This document shows, one piece after another, positions 49,301-56,480 of a stretch of DNA of 64,000 nt. The number at the start of each line of letters is the position of its first letter. Position 1 is the first letter of the stretch. The position numbers were made by a program, and so were the translations under genes. The DNA is taken from contig CP136063.1 of NCBI GenBank assembly GCA_032622095.1, forward strand, positions 29,016,987 through 29,080,986. Direction: 5' to 3'. This stretch comes from Siphonodentalium dalli. Taxonomy: Eukaryota; Mollusca; Scaphopoda; Gadilida; Siphonodentaliidae. The notes under the pieces are model-generated. The model made no database searches. It saw only the letters and a list, made by a program, of their open reading frames with translations, and was not told where the DNA came from.

Positions 49301-52300
49301 CGATCGTGATCGACCTCTCGTTTACTTAATCTTGAAAATGTCCCCATACTTTTTGCAAATCAGCGTTAATTCAAATCATGTTAATTTTCTTCCAGGTGCA
49401 CTCTTGCATTTCTGCATGACCAGGTCGTCAGCAGCACTATTCCTTTTGTGTGGGATGATCCTTTCTCGACAGAAGATGGTGGGCAGATTCCGATCGACTT
49501 GGGAAATGCCGCTATCCGAGGAAAAGCTGGTTGTGCAAGACCTCCATTGAGCGGCTGCCTTGTTACTACAAATTTTGACTTGAGTGAATTGGCCAGGTTT
49601 GATTTAATTTTATATTTAATGGTGGCTTGTTTACTACATTTTCATCTGAATATATATAGATATAACATAACATGTCCATGCTCTCATAGATTCCCCATAA
49701 CAGATCCATGCACTCATAGATCCCCAATAACAGATCCATGCACTCATAGATCCCCATAGCAGATCCATGCACTCATAGATTCCCCATAACAGATCCATGC
49801 ACTCATAGATCCCCCATAACAGATCCATGCACTCATAGATCCCCCATAACAGATCCATGCACTCATAGATTCCCCATAACAGATCCATGCACTCATAGAT
49901 CCCCCATAACAGATCCATGCACTCATAGATCCCCCATAACAGATCCATGCACTCATAGATCCCCCATAACAGATCCATGCACTCATAGATTCCCCATAAC
50001 AGAGTTAAATTCTCGGAAAAATAGTCGATAGCTATGAATATCTCAGGAAATAATTCAGTTTCTTCAATCAAATTTACTGTGACATCAACATACACATTTT
50101 TTGTGTGGCTGATGTTTTCTATGACATGAATAAGATGATGTTAACTAAAAGCAAATTGGTCCTCAGTTGGAAAATCCAGTTTTGTATTGTTTCGCCGACA
50201 TCGAGTATTGTTCTCGATGTCTGAGTCAGTGTGTGAGACTTATGACATGATATGAGAGGTAGTTGTGTTTACTGACTAGCTTTTGTGAGCATTTAATATA
50301 TCCCTAATGTGTTGATGGATTCTTTATGTAAGAGTTTAAAAATATAGTTGGTGGGGGGGGTATTTTTTTATAAACTGTTTGTTGAGTGCTAATGTCCAGT
50401 GTTTGATGTTTAACGTCCTGTCGGGTTATTGAGGGGTGTACCACTAAGTTATTGTCTAGTATTTACAGGTTAAGTTGTTTCATATTGAATTTTACATTAG
50501 TCAGATAGAACTAGTTGCAACAATGCTTTTTTATTATTATGTATAATGCCAATTATATTTCAGCAATAGATATAGACAAATGTGTTTGATATTCACAACT
50601 AGTCGTAGAGTTTCATAAAATCTTATATCCCAACATAACGAATTGAAGATAATGTATATCACATGAAATAAAACCAGAGCTTTATGCCTTTTTAACAAAA
50701 CAAAATCTGAAAAAGACATGCAGACATGTGTTCACAACCATATATGACAGTATTTCACGCTCTGTCATGTCATATAGTTCCCTAATTTGCTTCTTTGTTT
50801 TTGTCTATTTTCGTTAGTCAATGAAGTTGGACAACAATTGAACTTTAAAAAGAATTATCAAAGCAGACAAAAATTTAACTTTAATGAACAAAGCAGCAAT
50901 TTTGCAATGTCTGGTATCAGTGTCAAGCCCAGCTTTTCTAAATAGTATTAATCTGCACTGTAATTTACTTGGCCTGATGAAGCATCTGCTATTACCCACT
51001 GGTGAGAGATCGAATGGATTTTCAATGATATTATAGGGGTTTCAAGCCTTGAAATAGGGTGTCTGTCATTTGCAGAATGAGGTCCCCAGAGGGTGAATTT
51101 AGTGATGGTACCCCGCATAGCGGGCTAGCATCACCAAATTCACCCTCTGGGAACCTCATTCTGCTGAGGTGTAAGCAGAATGAGGTCCCCAGAGGGTGAA
51201 TTTGGTGATGCTAGCCTGCTATGCGGGGTAGCATCACTAAATTCACCCTCTGGGGACCTCATTCTGCAAATGACAGACCCACTATTTCAAGGCTTGAGGG
51301 GTTTCATGTGATGTTCACATATTATAAACTTCTTAAATGATTCTTGTCTGCGCACGTCAATGTTATATCTTGTTGACTTACCATATAAAATGTTTTATCT
51401 TACAGACATTACACCAGACTGGTACTTTTGATATTTCAAAAGAATTCTGACAAACAACCTGGTGATGGAGCCAAACTGGAAAAGCTTGCCAAGTATGTAT
51501 TCATTCAAAATAATATTTATAGACAGAACTTAACATGGATCTCAATCATGACTCTTATATTGAATAAGTTAGGAGCCGCAAAAGGATATATTTCTACAGA
51601 GCTGTATTTATTACACACCATACTGCATGGTTCATTTGAAAATTTTAAATTTTATTCTGAATAAGAAGTACTCTCAAATATATTCTCATCTGCAAACTTT
51701 CAATGTCAGCTGCAGACTCAATGTTTTTATTTATAATTTTGCAGACTTAATTCTGTATCCATTATCTGGGAAAGATTCGCACTCTTTGATATCTAGTTCA
51801 ATAGTTGACCTAATGTCAAAGTAATTTGCTCCGGATGTCAAACTGATATAGCCTGTTTTTTTTAAATTATTGAATCAGTTTAACATTTTATATGATTGCC
51901 ATTTAAATGTTGCCATTTTAAATATCAATGATATGCATTGATGATTTACTGATTAATAACATGGGTTATCAGAAAAAGAGACATTTTATTTCTATAGCTA
52001 GAGGTCTTGATGTAAATATTATGGCCAAATTTGTTTCATTCACTCTGGAAAGCATCAGCATCCTTACCACTACTGCTTGGTGCCATCGGATCTATATCAA
52101 CTGAGCAAGTAATGGACTTGTGTCCAACAGTTTCATCTTGGGTACCTGATGCCGATACCAGAATTTTAGAGGGAATATCAATCACCTTGGCTGCAACACG
52201 ACAGGTTAGTATTCAGTCATCTGAAATGGAACTTGCTAAAACTAAATGTTTCTATGAAAAATTTCACAAACATTGCTGACTTACATCATTTGTCAGTAGC

Positions 52301-52946
52301 CCATCAGAAGGAAGTGAAGTCTCAAAAAACTGATATGGATTTGTATATGTCTTTCTTAAAATGGATCTTGCCATATGCTGACGCTATTTTTTGTGATGAC
52401 AATGTTAGATAATTTTGGATTGGCAAACTCAATTTAGTTATTGATGTGAAAAGATCATCAAATTTGAAACATTTTGCAGGCTATGTTGGTTTGGATCTGT
52501 CTGATAGTATTAATATTTGTAGTTGAAAACTATTATTAGATATATTCAAATATACATAGAGGCAGCTATGTAATTTACTGCCATTTTAAATTTCATTATA
52601 TATTTGATAATTACTGATTAATAATAGTTGGTTTATTTGCGTGAACAATTTTACAATAATTCCGGACATTTTCATAATTTGCGCATAGAAGTCAACACTG
52701 TAGATAATTTGTTGTAATGGAAAACTCATGGTAAATTGTTTAATGATAGAATTGATGAAATTTCATAATAATTTGTAGATTCTACATGCTGTCCACTTGG
52801 ACTCGGAGATGGAGTCTGTAGAACTCTACATAAAAGACGTTTTAGCAACTCATCACACAAAGAGACTTAGCACACCGACTTCTACAAACGAAGCCGAAGG
52901 TCTCGAGTATTTGGCCAGTATTCTTTCTGACAGAGATGACAGCACA
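25240..52946 (+). CDS. Spliced P-loop ATPase gene, SF3-helicase-like motifs (5' and 3' partial, two frameshifts)
   Basis: Eight plus-strand exons were found: 25240-25378, 25743-25879, 28631-28814, 47665-47806, 49396-49596, 51406-51492, about 52002-52204 and 52779-52946. Intron phases 2, 1, 1, 2, 2, 2, 0 agree at the joins. Exon 4 carries Walker A GEPETGKT (47724-47747); exon 5 carries IPFVWDD, a Walker B (49439-49459), and LVTTN (49559-49573), which resembles motif C of superfamily 3 helicases or sensor 1 of AAA+ ATPases. The N-terminal exons give a separate beta-rich domain (KISNFTMKIICTV, NAGYVV, LRVKLSTTQYFDLL). Exon 3 is 4 nt too long because CATC is duplicated, and exon 7 changes frame once, so this copy may be a pseudogene or the assembly may have errors. 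Further 5' and 3' exons are likely. I do not recognise a named family. Confidence 0.65.
25743..25879 (+). CDS. ATPase gene exon 2
   Basis: Acceptor CTTTTTTATAG, donor GTAATT; 137 nt, phase 2 to 1. Encodes IANFQAEHVVNGISLSHALS and NTYIGDGKQALRVKLSTTQY, FDLLS. Confidence 0.6.
26233..27604 (-). mobile_element. CR1/Jockey-like LINE, 5'-truncated, reverse transcriptase C-terminal half
   Basis: The minus strand has an uninterrupted frame of 398 codons (27604-26408). It shows VLDFSKAFDTVPH, the GVPQGTVLGPLLF motif, LFADDCLLY (catalytic FADD), a YLGV motif, and the thumb and tail typical of animal LINEs (AAEVWDPFLQKDIDAIERIQ, KRAARFI). The endonuclease and the N-terminal part are missing, as with normal 5' truncation. 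26340-26360 has a TATCTG short repeat in the 3' part. It is in intron 2 of the ATPase gene, antisense. The frame is intact, so this insertion seems younger than the other LINE fragments here. Confidence 0.85.
27605..28630. other. intron sequence of the ATPase gene
   Basis: AT-rich, no exon or element found. Confidence 0.4.
28631..28814 (+). CDS. ATPase gene exon 3, with CATC duplication
   Basis: Acceptor CTTTTTTCAG, donor GTTAGT. The first frame reads DFTDGVQLHLVRRIPGLSFQ, ATLRAIDRHTDKHP and then runs to a stop; a second frame reads HPFRQLLRTAKDVMADNYAP, FVLASHLL to the donor. The switch falls at CATCCATCCAT (28726-28736). Length is 184 nt; 180 would keep phase with both neighbours, exactly one CATC less. 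Confidence 0.6.
28815..29289. other. start of the 18.8-kb intron 3; hairpin inside
   Basis: 29049-29156 is an imperfect 108-nt hairpin (TTTATCAAC...CACTAAATT...ATTTGAGC and inverses), possibly a tiny MITE. The rest is unassigned. Confidence 0.5.
29290..29880. repeat. Array of GAACACT/AGTGTTC repeats
   Basis: A 130-bp unit starting CTTAATGTTC or CCTAATGTTC occurs at 29313, 29443 and (partly) 29573. It is followed from about 29640 to 29870 by five or six shorter units of about 55-63 bp (GAACACTTATATAGATGTTC, CTACTAATGTTCCTAGGGTC). The left border TACCGAACTCGAACA recurs inverted at 47563-47577, next to related repeats, which suggests one family of foldback-like elements. Confidence 0.75.
30113..30305. 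mobile_element. piggyBac-like MITE, copy 4, diverged
   Basis: Ends CCCTTTCATGG and GGAAGGG; TTAA is intact on the right (30306-30309) and mutated (ATAA) on the left. It contains two partial hairpins with GCATTCTCTTATATATGTGA-like arms and a run of at least 18 G at 30249-30266. Confidence 0.65.
30538..30595 (-). CDS. BEN gene exon 7 (last)
   Basis: Acceptor ATTCTTTCAG; encodes DEESKNKDKKKKAEPEKKQ and TGA. A purely basic and acidic tail, possibly a nuclear localisation signal. Confidence 0.75.
30538..37302 (-). CDS. BEN domain-containing protein, complete seven-exon gene
   Basis: Minus-strand exons 37302-37094, 34354-33699, 33227-33132, 32526-32345, 31970-31700, 31153-31054 and 30595-30538 join with matching phases to 1,572 nt, 523 residues plus TGA. 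Exon 1 gives an unknown N-terminal segment (AGFMFYCILFHDDRAVLTKQ). Exon 2 has a basic patch (KPLVKRARKEK) and a C-terminal coiled coil (QLEATLADRNRDLQNMEVQL). Exons 5 and 6 form a BEN domain, about residues 385-495: ALLNNVIDLIFTPKELAVSR, RQPLDATKVLAVK and EYLLAYCKKREW; exon 7 is a lysine-rich tail. BEN proteins bind DNA or chromatin, so a nuclear role is expected. The gene is inside intron 3 of the ATPase gene, on the other strand. An in-frame ATG at 37389 could start earlier. Confidence 0.8.
31054..31153 (-). CDS. BEN gene exon 6 (end of BEN domain)
   Basis: 100 nt between TCTACCAACAG and GTAAGA. Encodes YLLAYCKKREWIQPTNVEVN, KKFCRKCSNARR. The CxxC pair (FCRKCS) is notable. Confidence 0.8.
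31700..31970 (-). CDS. BEN gene exon 5 (BEN domain core)
   Basis: 271 nt between TATTTCAG and GTAATT. It encodes TSKMIPLIIDPDQPEKYANV, then ALLNNVIDLIFTPKELAVSR, GCGLRQPKGSVQDERQPLDA and TKVLAVK, with the leucine/FTxxELA/LD pattern of BEN domains. Confidence 0.8.
32345..32526 (-). CDS. BEN gene exon 4
   Basis: 182 nt between ATTTCTTTTCAG and GTGAGT. A threonine- and proline-rich linker (HAANIPVPQLSTPAQRLKHQ, DIHTPTCTITQT) ending LFSPDDQDKL, phase 0. Confidence 0.75.
33132..33227 (-). CDS. BEN gene exon 3
   Basis: 96 nt between GTATTCAG and GTAATT. Encodes GPTLTGEGLIHHLEMALRIA and KNDTPVSLSAAK. Confidence 0.75.
33500..33575. repeat. Dispersed repeat copy in a BEN gene intron
   Basis: GGGGAAATTTTCCAGGCAGG followed by a T run, CATTTGAAGCCAATAAAA and TTTTGAATTA resembles 34879-34982 (GGGGAAAATTTTCCAGGCAG, CATTTGAAAGCGATAAAAC). 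Function unknown, possibly a short SINE-like repeat. Confidence 0.5.
33699..34354 (-). CDS. BEN gene exon 2 (coiled coil)
   Basis: 656 nt; acceptor TTTGCAGTCAG (an alternative acceptor lies 4 nt earlier but would break phase with exon 1), donor AGAG-GTGAGA. It encodes STCTKLQKHFGEMQSKGCSV, a basic segment, an acidic segment (FEDLINDGEESTTVV), and a long heptad-like helix over roughly the last 75 residues. Confidence 0.8.
34370..35215. other. BEN gene intron 1, proximal part
   Basis: Unassigned AT-rich sequence apart from the repeat copy at 34879-34982. Confidence 0.4.
35218..35845. repeat. Minisatellite of about 60-75 bp units with poly-C tracts
   Basis: About ten units of ACAATTGAAAATTTGAGCAG, AACTTCCCCTATAGGCCTGT, AAAGTAAGAAC followed by 5-18 C. 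Starts near 35226, 35291, 35351, 35410, 35487, 35546, 35605, 35674, 35764 and 35826. The G-rich strand is the BEN gene sense strand. More C runs follow at 36338, 36491, 36857 and 36987. Confidence 0.9.
35846..37093. other. BEN gene intron 1, distal part
   Basis: Contains four further poly-C tracts (36338-36353, 36491-36504, 36857-36870, 36987-37000). No exon found. Confidence 0.45.
37094..37302 (-). CDS. BEN gene exon 1
   Basis: Start ATG 37302-37300 and donor AT-GTGAAA, phase 2. Encodes MAGFMFYCILFHDDRAVLTK, QEKDVVFLTEKALGNEVECQ, FEFEDIDDEGQIQTAMKLYR, GTIVFSSSD. The frame stays open upstream to an ATG at 37389, so the start is not certain. The donor is weak (GTGAAA), which lowers confidence in the exon end. 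Confidence 0.65.
37390..39257. other. upstream flank of the BEN gene; no gene seen
   Basis: AT-rich, one poly-G run of about 18 at 38826. Probably contains the BEN promoter near 37.4 kb, but I see no clear core promoter element. Confidence 0.4.
39258..39705. mobile_element. Short inverted-repeat element (candidate)
   Basis: CCGGACATTTCCCC at the left and GGGGAAATGTCCGG at the right are exact inverses. The left part repeats GGACATTTCCCC several times (39260, 39312, 39385). The right-end word also occurs at about 21907. No target-site duplication found, so the limits are uncertain. Confidence 0.45.
40721..41411 (+). repeat. GTCCGTCC dispersed repeat with a 170-bp triple tandem
   Basis: Starts with a GTCCGTCCGTCCGT run and has three units starting at 40770, 40940 and 41110 (TAACATTTTTGGTTTCCGA, AACTCCAGTTTGGATTATTT, GAGTTACGGCCCTTTTTCGA). 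It ends at GCCACGCCCTAGCGATGCTC. Similar words appear at 48012-48370 and 62690-63300. Non-coding. Confidence 0.85.
41425..41790 (+). repeat. Second GTCCGTCC-type repeat
   Basis: GTCCGTCCGATGTCTGTTCA then two similar units (ATCTCAATGAAATTTCGTAA / ATCTCAATGAAATTTGGTAT, about 180 bp apart). Diverged relative of the family at 40721. Confidence 0.65.
41993..45631 (+). pseudogene. EnSpm/CACTA-like transposase, spliced and frameshifted
   Basis: Candidate exons 41993-42085 (MDTVKSKRRGPYRKWSVTDV, after TTCTTCCAG), 42588-42702 (SEIEMSWCQQTGIGNAMWKA) and a long one from 43028. The long exon changes frame near 43800, 44130 (at an A6 run) and 45230. Its parts include GVPIFKSSCVSMWPVYLLVN, CDLPAKCL, GNCGCWYCLQPGE, GIKGPNWFMFINHFNIIHGF, VIDYMHGVCLGVMR, WKASEYRNFLLFWGVPVL, MNFHQLLHLC and FEDMNGFVKKHIHGTQSV, the order of the animal EnSpm/CACTA-type (Transposase_21-like) proteins. 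Phase between the first two exons does not fit, so an exon is missing or they are unrelated. At least three frameshifts indicate a dead copy. It lies in intron 3 of the ATPase gene, same strand. Confidence 0.75.
45632..46038. other. no recognisable gene
   Basis: Downstream flank of the transposase remnant; no terminal repeat recognised. Confidence 0.4.
46039..46340. mobile_element. Diverged copy of the element at 9806-10148
   Basis: Ends CCGCTATCCTTAAAGTAA and TTACTTTAAGGACAGCTG are inverted; the interior shares AACCGGGGTGACACCACATT with the nested element at 9806-10148. TA follows the right end; the left target site is changed. Confidence 0.7.
46520..46915. mobile_element. Diverged relative of the palindromic element at 51042-51297
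   Basis: GAGGTCTCCAGAGGGTAAAT, TTAGTGACGCAACCCCG at the left and CACTAAGTTCCCCATCTGGG, GACCTCATTTTGAAAATGTC at the right match the arms of 51042-51297 with a longer, unrelated centre. Confidence 0.6.
47285..47580. repeat. GAACACTAGTG repeats related to 29290-29880
   Basis: Several GAACACTAGT/AGTGTTC words, a TTGATGTTCC triple (47432-47461) and a right border TGTTCGAGTTTGGTA that is the inverse of the left border at 29292. Confidence 0.6.
47665..47806 (+). CDS. ATPase gene exon 4 (Walker A)
   Basis: Acceptor ATTATATTGCAG, donor GTATGT; 142 nt, phase 1 to 2. Encodes CRYDIIIDILRHYNLPVLYG, EPETGKTLTAFCCAWVTGCT, PSQIFS. The Walker A lysine and threonine are intact. Confidence 0.75.
48012..48375 (+). 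repeat. GTCCGTCC-type dispersed repeat
   Basis: CGTCCGTCTGTCTGTCTGTC followed by two related units (CGATAACTCAAACATTTTCT, GAGTTATGACCCTTTTTC). It is in intron 4 of the ATPase gene. An A/T-rich stretch follows to about 48550. Confidence 0.8.
48376..49081. other. intron sequence, no exon found
   Basis: A-rich between 48360 and 48560, otherwise unremarkable. Confidence 0.4.
49086..49289. mobile_element. piggyBac-like MITE, copy 5, diverged
   Basis: TTAA at 49082-49085 and 49290-49293; ends CCCATGGGC and AGGGATGGG. One hairpin arm GTGCATTCTCTTATATAAAT remains recognisable near 49135. Confidence 0.55.
49396..49596 (+). CDS. ATPase gene exon 5 (Walker B and TTN motif)
   Basis: Acceptor TTTTCTTCCAG, donor GTTTGA; 201 nt, phase 2 to 2. 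Encodes CTLAFLHDQVVSSTIPFVWD, DPFSTEDGGQIPIDLGNAAI, RGKAGCARPPLSGCLVTTNF, DLSELA. The DD pair and the TTN triad are intact. Confidence 0.75.
49665..50004. repeat. 30-bp minisatellite, about 11 copies
   Basis: Unit AGATCCATGCACTCATAGAT plus TCCCCATAAC, alternating TCCCC and CCCCC versions. Because 30 is a multiple of three, long repetitive open frames appear on the minus strand (CMDLLWGIYE). These are a by-product of the repeat. It is inside intron 5 of the ATPase gene. Confidence 0.95.
50005..51035. other. intron sequence, no exon found
   Basis: Unassigned apart from a G8 run near 50352. Confidence 0.4.
51042..51297. mobile_element. Double-palindromic MITE
   Basis: The whole element is palindromic (TCAAGCCTTGAAATAG at the left, inverse at the right) and each half is again a hairpin built from GAGGTCCCCAGAGGGTGAAT, TTAGTGATG and its inverse. 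Direct repeats GGGGTTTCA lie at 51036-51044 and 51298-51306 (the last three bases may belong to the element), so the duplication is 6-9 bp. Confidence 0.8.
51406..51492 (+). CDS. ATPase gene exon 6
   Basis: Acceptor TTTTATCTTACAG, donor GTATGT; 87 nt, phase 2 to 2. Encodes HYTRLVLLIFQKNSDKQPGD and GAKLEKLA. Confidence 0.7.
52002..52204 (+). CDS. ATPase gene exon 7, frameshifted
   Basis: The 5' part in phase with exon 6 reads GLDVNIMAKFV. The 3' part in phase with exon 8 reads HSLWKASASLPLLLGAIGSI, STEQVMDLCPTVSSWVPDAD, TRILEGISITLAATRQ and ends at donor GTTAGT. The two frames differ by one base, with the switch near 52025-52045. Acceptor CTATAGCTAG is tentative. Confidence 0.6.
52779..52946 (+). 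CDS. ATPase gene exon 8 (last one seen)
   Basis: Acceptor ATAATTTGTAG, donor GTAAGA; 168 nt, phase 0 to 0. Encodes ILHAVHLDSEMESVELYIKD, VLATHHTKRLSTPTSTNEAE, GLEYLASILSDRDDST. No later exon was identified. Confidence 0.65.
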
Positions 52947-53645
52947 GTAAGATTTAATATTATATCTTACCTTAATTATGGATCATTTTTCAAATCAATT
53001 ATAAGGCTACATCATACTGTATACACCTGTCAGTAAACCCGGAGGGCTTGTGCACATTTTTGGTAAAAAAAAGTGGGTACTGGGCTTACTCACGAGGACC
53101 TCCCCGTGCAAAAATTAAGTTAGCGCAAAAGTTAAGTTAGCCTTCATTAATTCAGAACAATATTAACACAGTGTATACGATTATACATCTTAAATATTTT
53201 AGAAACTGGACAAATTATAAATGTACAGATTTGCTTGAGTATCTTCTCCTATTCTACGGGATAGAAAGACATGATTCCAAATGCTCAAAAATGGGGGTGG
53301 GCTTATCTACGAAGACCACACCATGTTTTGCTTAGAATAAAAACCCCAGACTGGGCTTATCTTCGAGGATGGGCTTACTGACGGGTGTACACAGTAGTTG
53401 CCAACCCATAGCCGAAGTAGTTAATAACATAAGAATAGTTATTAGAGACTTAATTATATTTAATCTATCTTTGACAAGTACATTCTATCCAAAATGAATG
53501 TGTTGAGTTTAATTAAGCATGCCAAACCGAATCAGTAGATTGAAAAGCATAACTGTGGTGTGTAATTACTTCTGAGTTTATATTTATAACAAAATTTTAT
53601 ATAAAAAAAAATATCTGAAATTTAATTTGAGACAAAATTCAATGC
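52947..53645. other. no recognisable gene
   Basis: Region after the last recognised ATPase exon. No acceptor plus open frame that fits phase 0 was seen. Confidence 0.35.
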
Positions 53646-54033
53646 TCAATTTTTCTTTGGCAAGTTGCAATATCTGCTATTCTTTTCATTTATTTGGCGC
53701 ATCACATCAAATGCATTCGAGGGTTTCTGTGCAGGCAGTTCTTCATCCTCCGAATCTGAGATGGTTTGCACTAGGTATTTGATTTTGAACTTCGCCAGAT
53801 TCTCCACAGGAAACTCAGCTGGTAGATCCATCCCAATTTCGTTTCCGGCACTTTTCTTGTCAATGTCAGGATCTGATTTGAACCCCGTAATTTTCTCATG
53901 CTTTTCTGAGGAAAAAGAGTCTGCTACTTCATCGCCAGGGAATCATTTTGAGAACTGTTTGTCTACGAATCTTCCCTTTTTGTTTAAATGGCGCCAACCA
54001 AATAGCATTGCTGTCATTAGCAGACGAAGCCAT
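53646..54033 (-). pseudogene. Hypothetical protein, one frameshift
   Basis: On the minus strand ATG 54033 starts MASSANDSNAIWLAPFKQKG, KIRRQTVLKMIP and then hits a stop. A frame change near 53940 gives GDEVADSFSSEKHEKITGFK, and so on to DLPAEFPVENLAKFKIKYLV, QTISDSEDEELPAQKPSNAF, DVMRQINEKN and TGA at 53646. Composition and the acidic SDSEDEE patch look like a real protein of about 128 residues. I do not recognise it; it could be the first exon of a transposon gene. Confidence 0.4.
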
Positions 54034-54396
54034 TTTGAACGTTGTGTATACGTTTTAGAACACCCTAAATTGTGTAACAGAAGATGATTGTGTAGCCAAC
54101 ATCGATTTCACAAAAAAATTAAATTGTGCCAAGTCTCCGACTTCATTTATCAAAAAGACGCTGAAACATCTGAAAGCATATCTACTATACTGAAATGGAA
54201 AGGGTGAATGTTCAATCATAGTTCGCAACGTGCAGTTCTGTGCTGGAGTCGGTAACCTGTTTTATAACGGAAACGGGCCCACTCGCCCCCGTCGACCTGG
54301 GCCAGCTCGTCCCGAGCCAGCTTGCCCCGGGCCAGCTCGCCCCAAGGGATATTGTCGTATTTATGGTTGGTTTTATTTTGTGTCTTTTTGTTTGCT

Positions 54397-54447
54397 TTCT
54401 CTCTCACTCACTCTCTCTCTCCCTCCCTCCGTCTCTCTCTCTCTCTA
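54397..54447. repeat. CT-rich microsatellite
   Basis: CTCTCTCACTCACTCTCTCT-type run inside the MULE. Confidence 0.9.
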
Positions 54448-54954
54448 AGGGTTGTCAGGAGATAGATTGCATAGTTGGATAGTAGTGATCATTATTTATT
54501 TCGCTGATAACAATAATAACATAAGAACATATATACATAATAACATGAAAGTGAATGAATATGTAAAAAATATGACGACTAATATAATGGAATGAATATG
54601 ATCAGTGCTTATGAATGAATGGATGATGAATTGTTCTCCACAATCAGTTGGCTGCCGCTCCTCTCGATGTTTTGCTCTTAAGATGTAACGCAGCAAATTT
54701 GAATAAAAAAATTAACACGCAGCAAATTTGACTTAAAAAATTAACGACTTAAAATAATTTTGTTTTTAATTTGTAACAAATCTTTCCACGAAATCTTTAT
54801 ACAATTTATAATATAAATTTTTAAATGAACTCAGAAAATTAATATTTACACAATGAGATTTTTTTTATGAAATAACCTTGAAAGTCCCATCTATGAACCA
54901 TCGCCTGCATTTATTCAGAAGATCTAGCTGGAACGGAGTGGAAAAGATTAGATG

Positions 54955-56480
54955 TCAGGCCACGTCTAATTGCAGGTCAGCAACAAGAAACTCGTCGCAT
55001 TGCAGAAAGGTGAAGTCAATTGTGAACTCCAGGTCGGATGGTTCTGGCGGCATAACTTTGGATCTATACTTGTTGACCGCTTGTTTTGTGGTGTTGGTGC
55101 GTGGCTTTAGATGGGCTGATGTTGTTGCGACACAATCTCTGATTGCTCGTTCTGCTATGCCGGTGGCCGGGCGGAAAATGTCGTTGTCAGCCATCTGCTG
55201 CACTCTTGCATACACCTTCTTTCTCACGATAAACTGCGGGTTGGCCTCGTGGGTGTTATCTTGTTTCTTGGAGAAATCGTCGCCTCTTTGGTTGACGGAC
55301 ACGCTGCATGTCGTGGTTGGGTTCCTGTTTCCTGTAATGTTTTATTTTTTTTATCAATCTTAATGTATATTTCCACTGTGTTGATCAAGTAATACTTTCC
55401 CCACAATTCTTGTGTCATTTCTGTCCTTGAAGATATAATACTCATATCTAAAATAACTGTGTACGTATAGTACCGTTATATATTATATATATACTGTATG
55501 TACGTATAGTACCGTTATATATTATATATATAATGTGTTGTTCATTATTTATATATATTGTCTAGTTTAATCTATTTACGTTTATATACAATGTATTGTT
55601 AATTATTCATATATATTGTTTATTTTAATATATTTAAGTTTATATTGTTATTTATATAGTTATATATACGTATATAAAATGTTGGACTCATTACCCTCTT
55701 GACTTAAGTGTAGACAGAAGGAGGGGCATTCCATGCTGAGATCCTGTTGGTAGGATCTGGTATGTAACCGGTTCATCTTGTGGAATGTTGGCTTCTGTCG
55801 GTAGGGTTGGATCCGCGATGGATTCTTCCATAACCTCTGGGTTGATGCTGAAGTTTCGGTCTGGTAGTGCAATTGATGGTTGAGAGAGTGCTGGAAGGGT
55901 TGGCGTTGAAGTCGATGTGGTCGTCGCGGGTGTTGATGAAGTGACTGGCGTTGTTGATGAGGAAGGCGTGGACGGTGTCGAGTATGGTCGAGTTCATCGA
56001 TTTCTTCGTCGTATTGTCATATTTGCAGCTGATCTTGGTGTGGCAGCTTCTTCATTCAGCAAGCTAACAGCTATTGAGGATGGTGGTGGGTTGTCTCTGC
56101 GAGTGTAAGTGAAAAAAGTGTTATATGAGTCTGTATCAGATAAGTATCAAATGGACGAGAAATTGAATATAATGGAAAACGAATGAAACGATAACAATAT
56201 ACGAAACGAAACTATGAAATAACGTAGCTAGCTATTCTTACCTGTTTTTACACATACAACATCTGAAGTCGATCTCAATGTCGCCTTTCAACGCCCGCTT
56301 ATACTCAATATGGTCTATGCCAGAATCGCAGAGTCGATGCTGCCACAGAAGGCAATCGTCGCACTGAAGAGCATGCTGGAGTGGTCTAACTTTGCTCTTT
56401 GTGGTTATGATGTCAGATAAAAATATACTGTATGTGGTCGGCATATGAAAGTGATTATCTATCACACGTTCTGAAGCCAT
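54955..56480 (-). pseudogene. MULE transposase gene, N-terminal part with PHD-like finger
   Basis: Minus-strand exons 56480-56242, 56096-55695 and 55324-54955, with GT-AG sites and matching phases. Exon 1: LQCDDCLLWQHRLCDSGIDH and RCCMCKN, a cysteine/histidine pattern like a PHD finger. Exon 2: proline/serine/threonine-rich linker and QILPTGSQHGMPLLLSTLKS, the start of a FLYWCH-like domain, with one frameshift near 56015. Exon 3: TTTCSVSVNQRGDDF, VYARVQQMADNDIFRPATGI, YRSKVMPPEPSDLEFTI, after which the similarity stops. In MULE proteins the DDE domain would follow; here it is deleted. The fragment at 3568-4188 continues from the equivalent point (PPDLEFEI). Confidence 0.75.

Noticed and set aside
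49634-50095. Repetitive 153-codon open frame (GIYECMDLLW repeats)
   Set aside because: It is a by-product of a 30-bp minisatellite; several frames are open and no splice or start signal supports translation.
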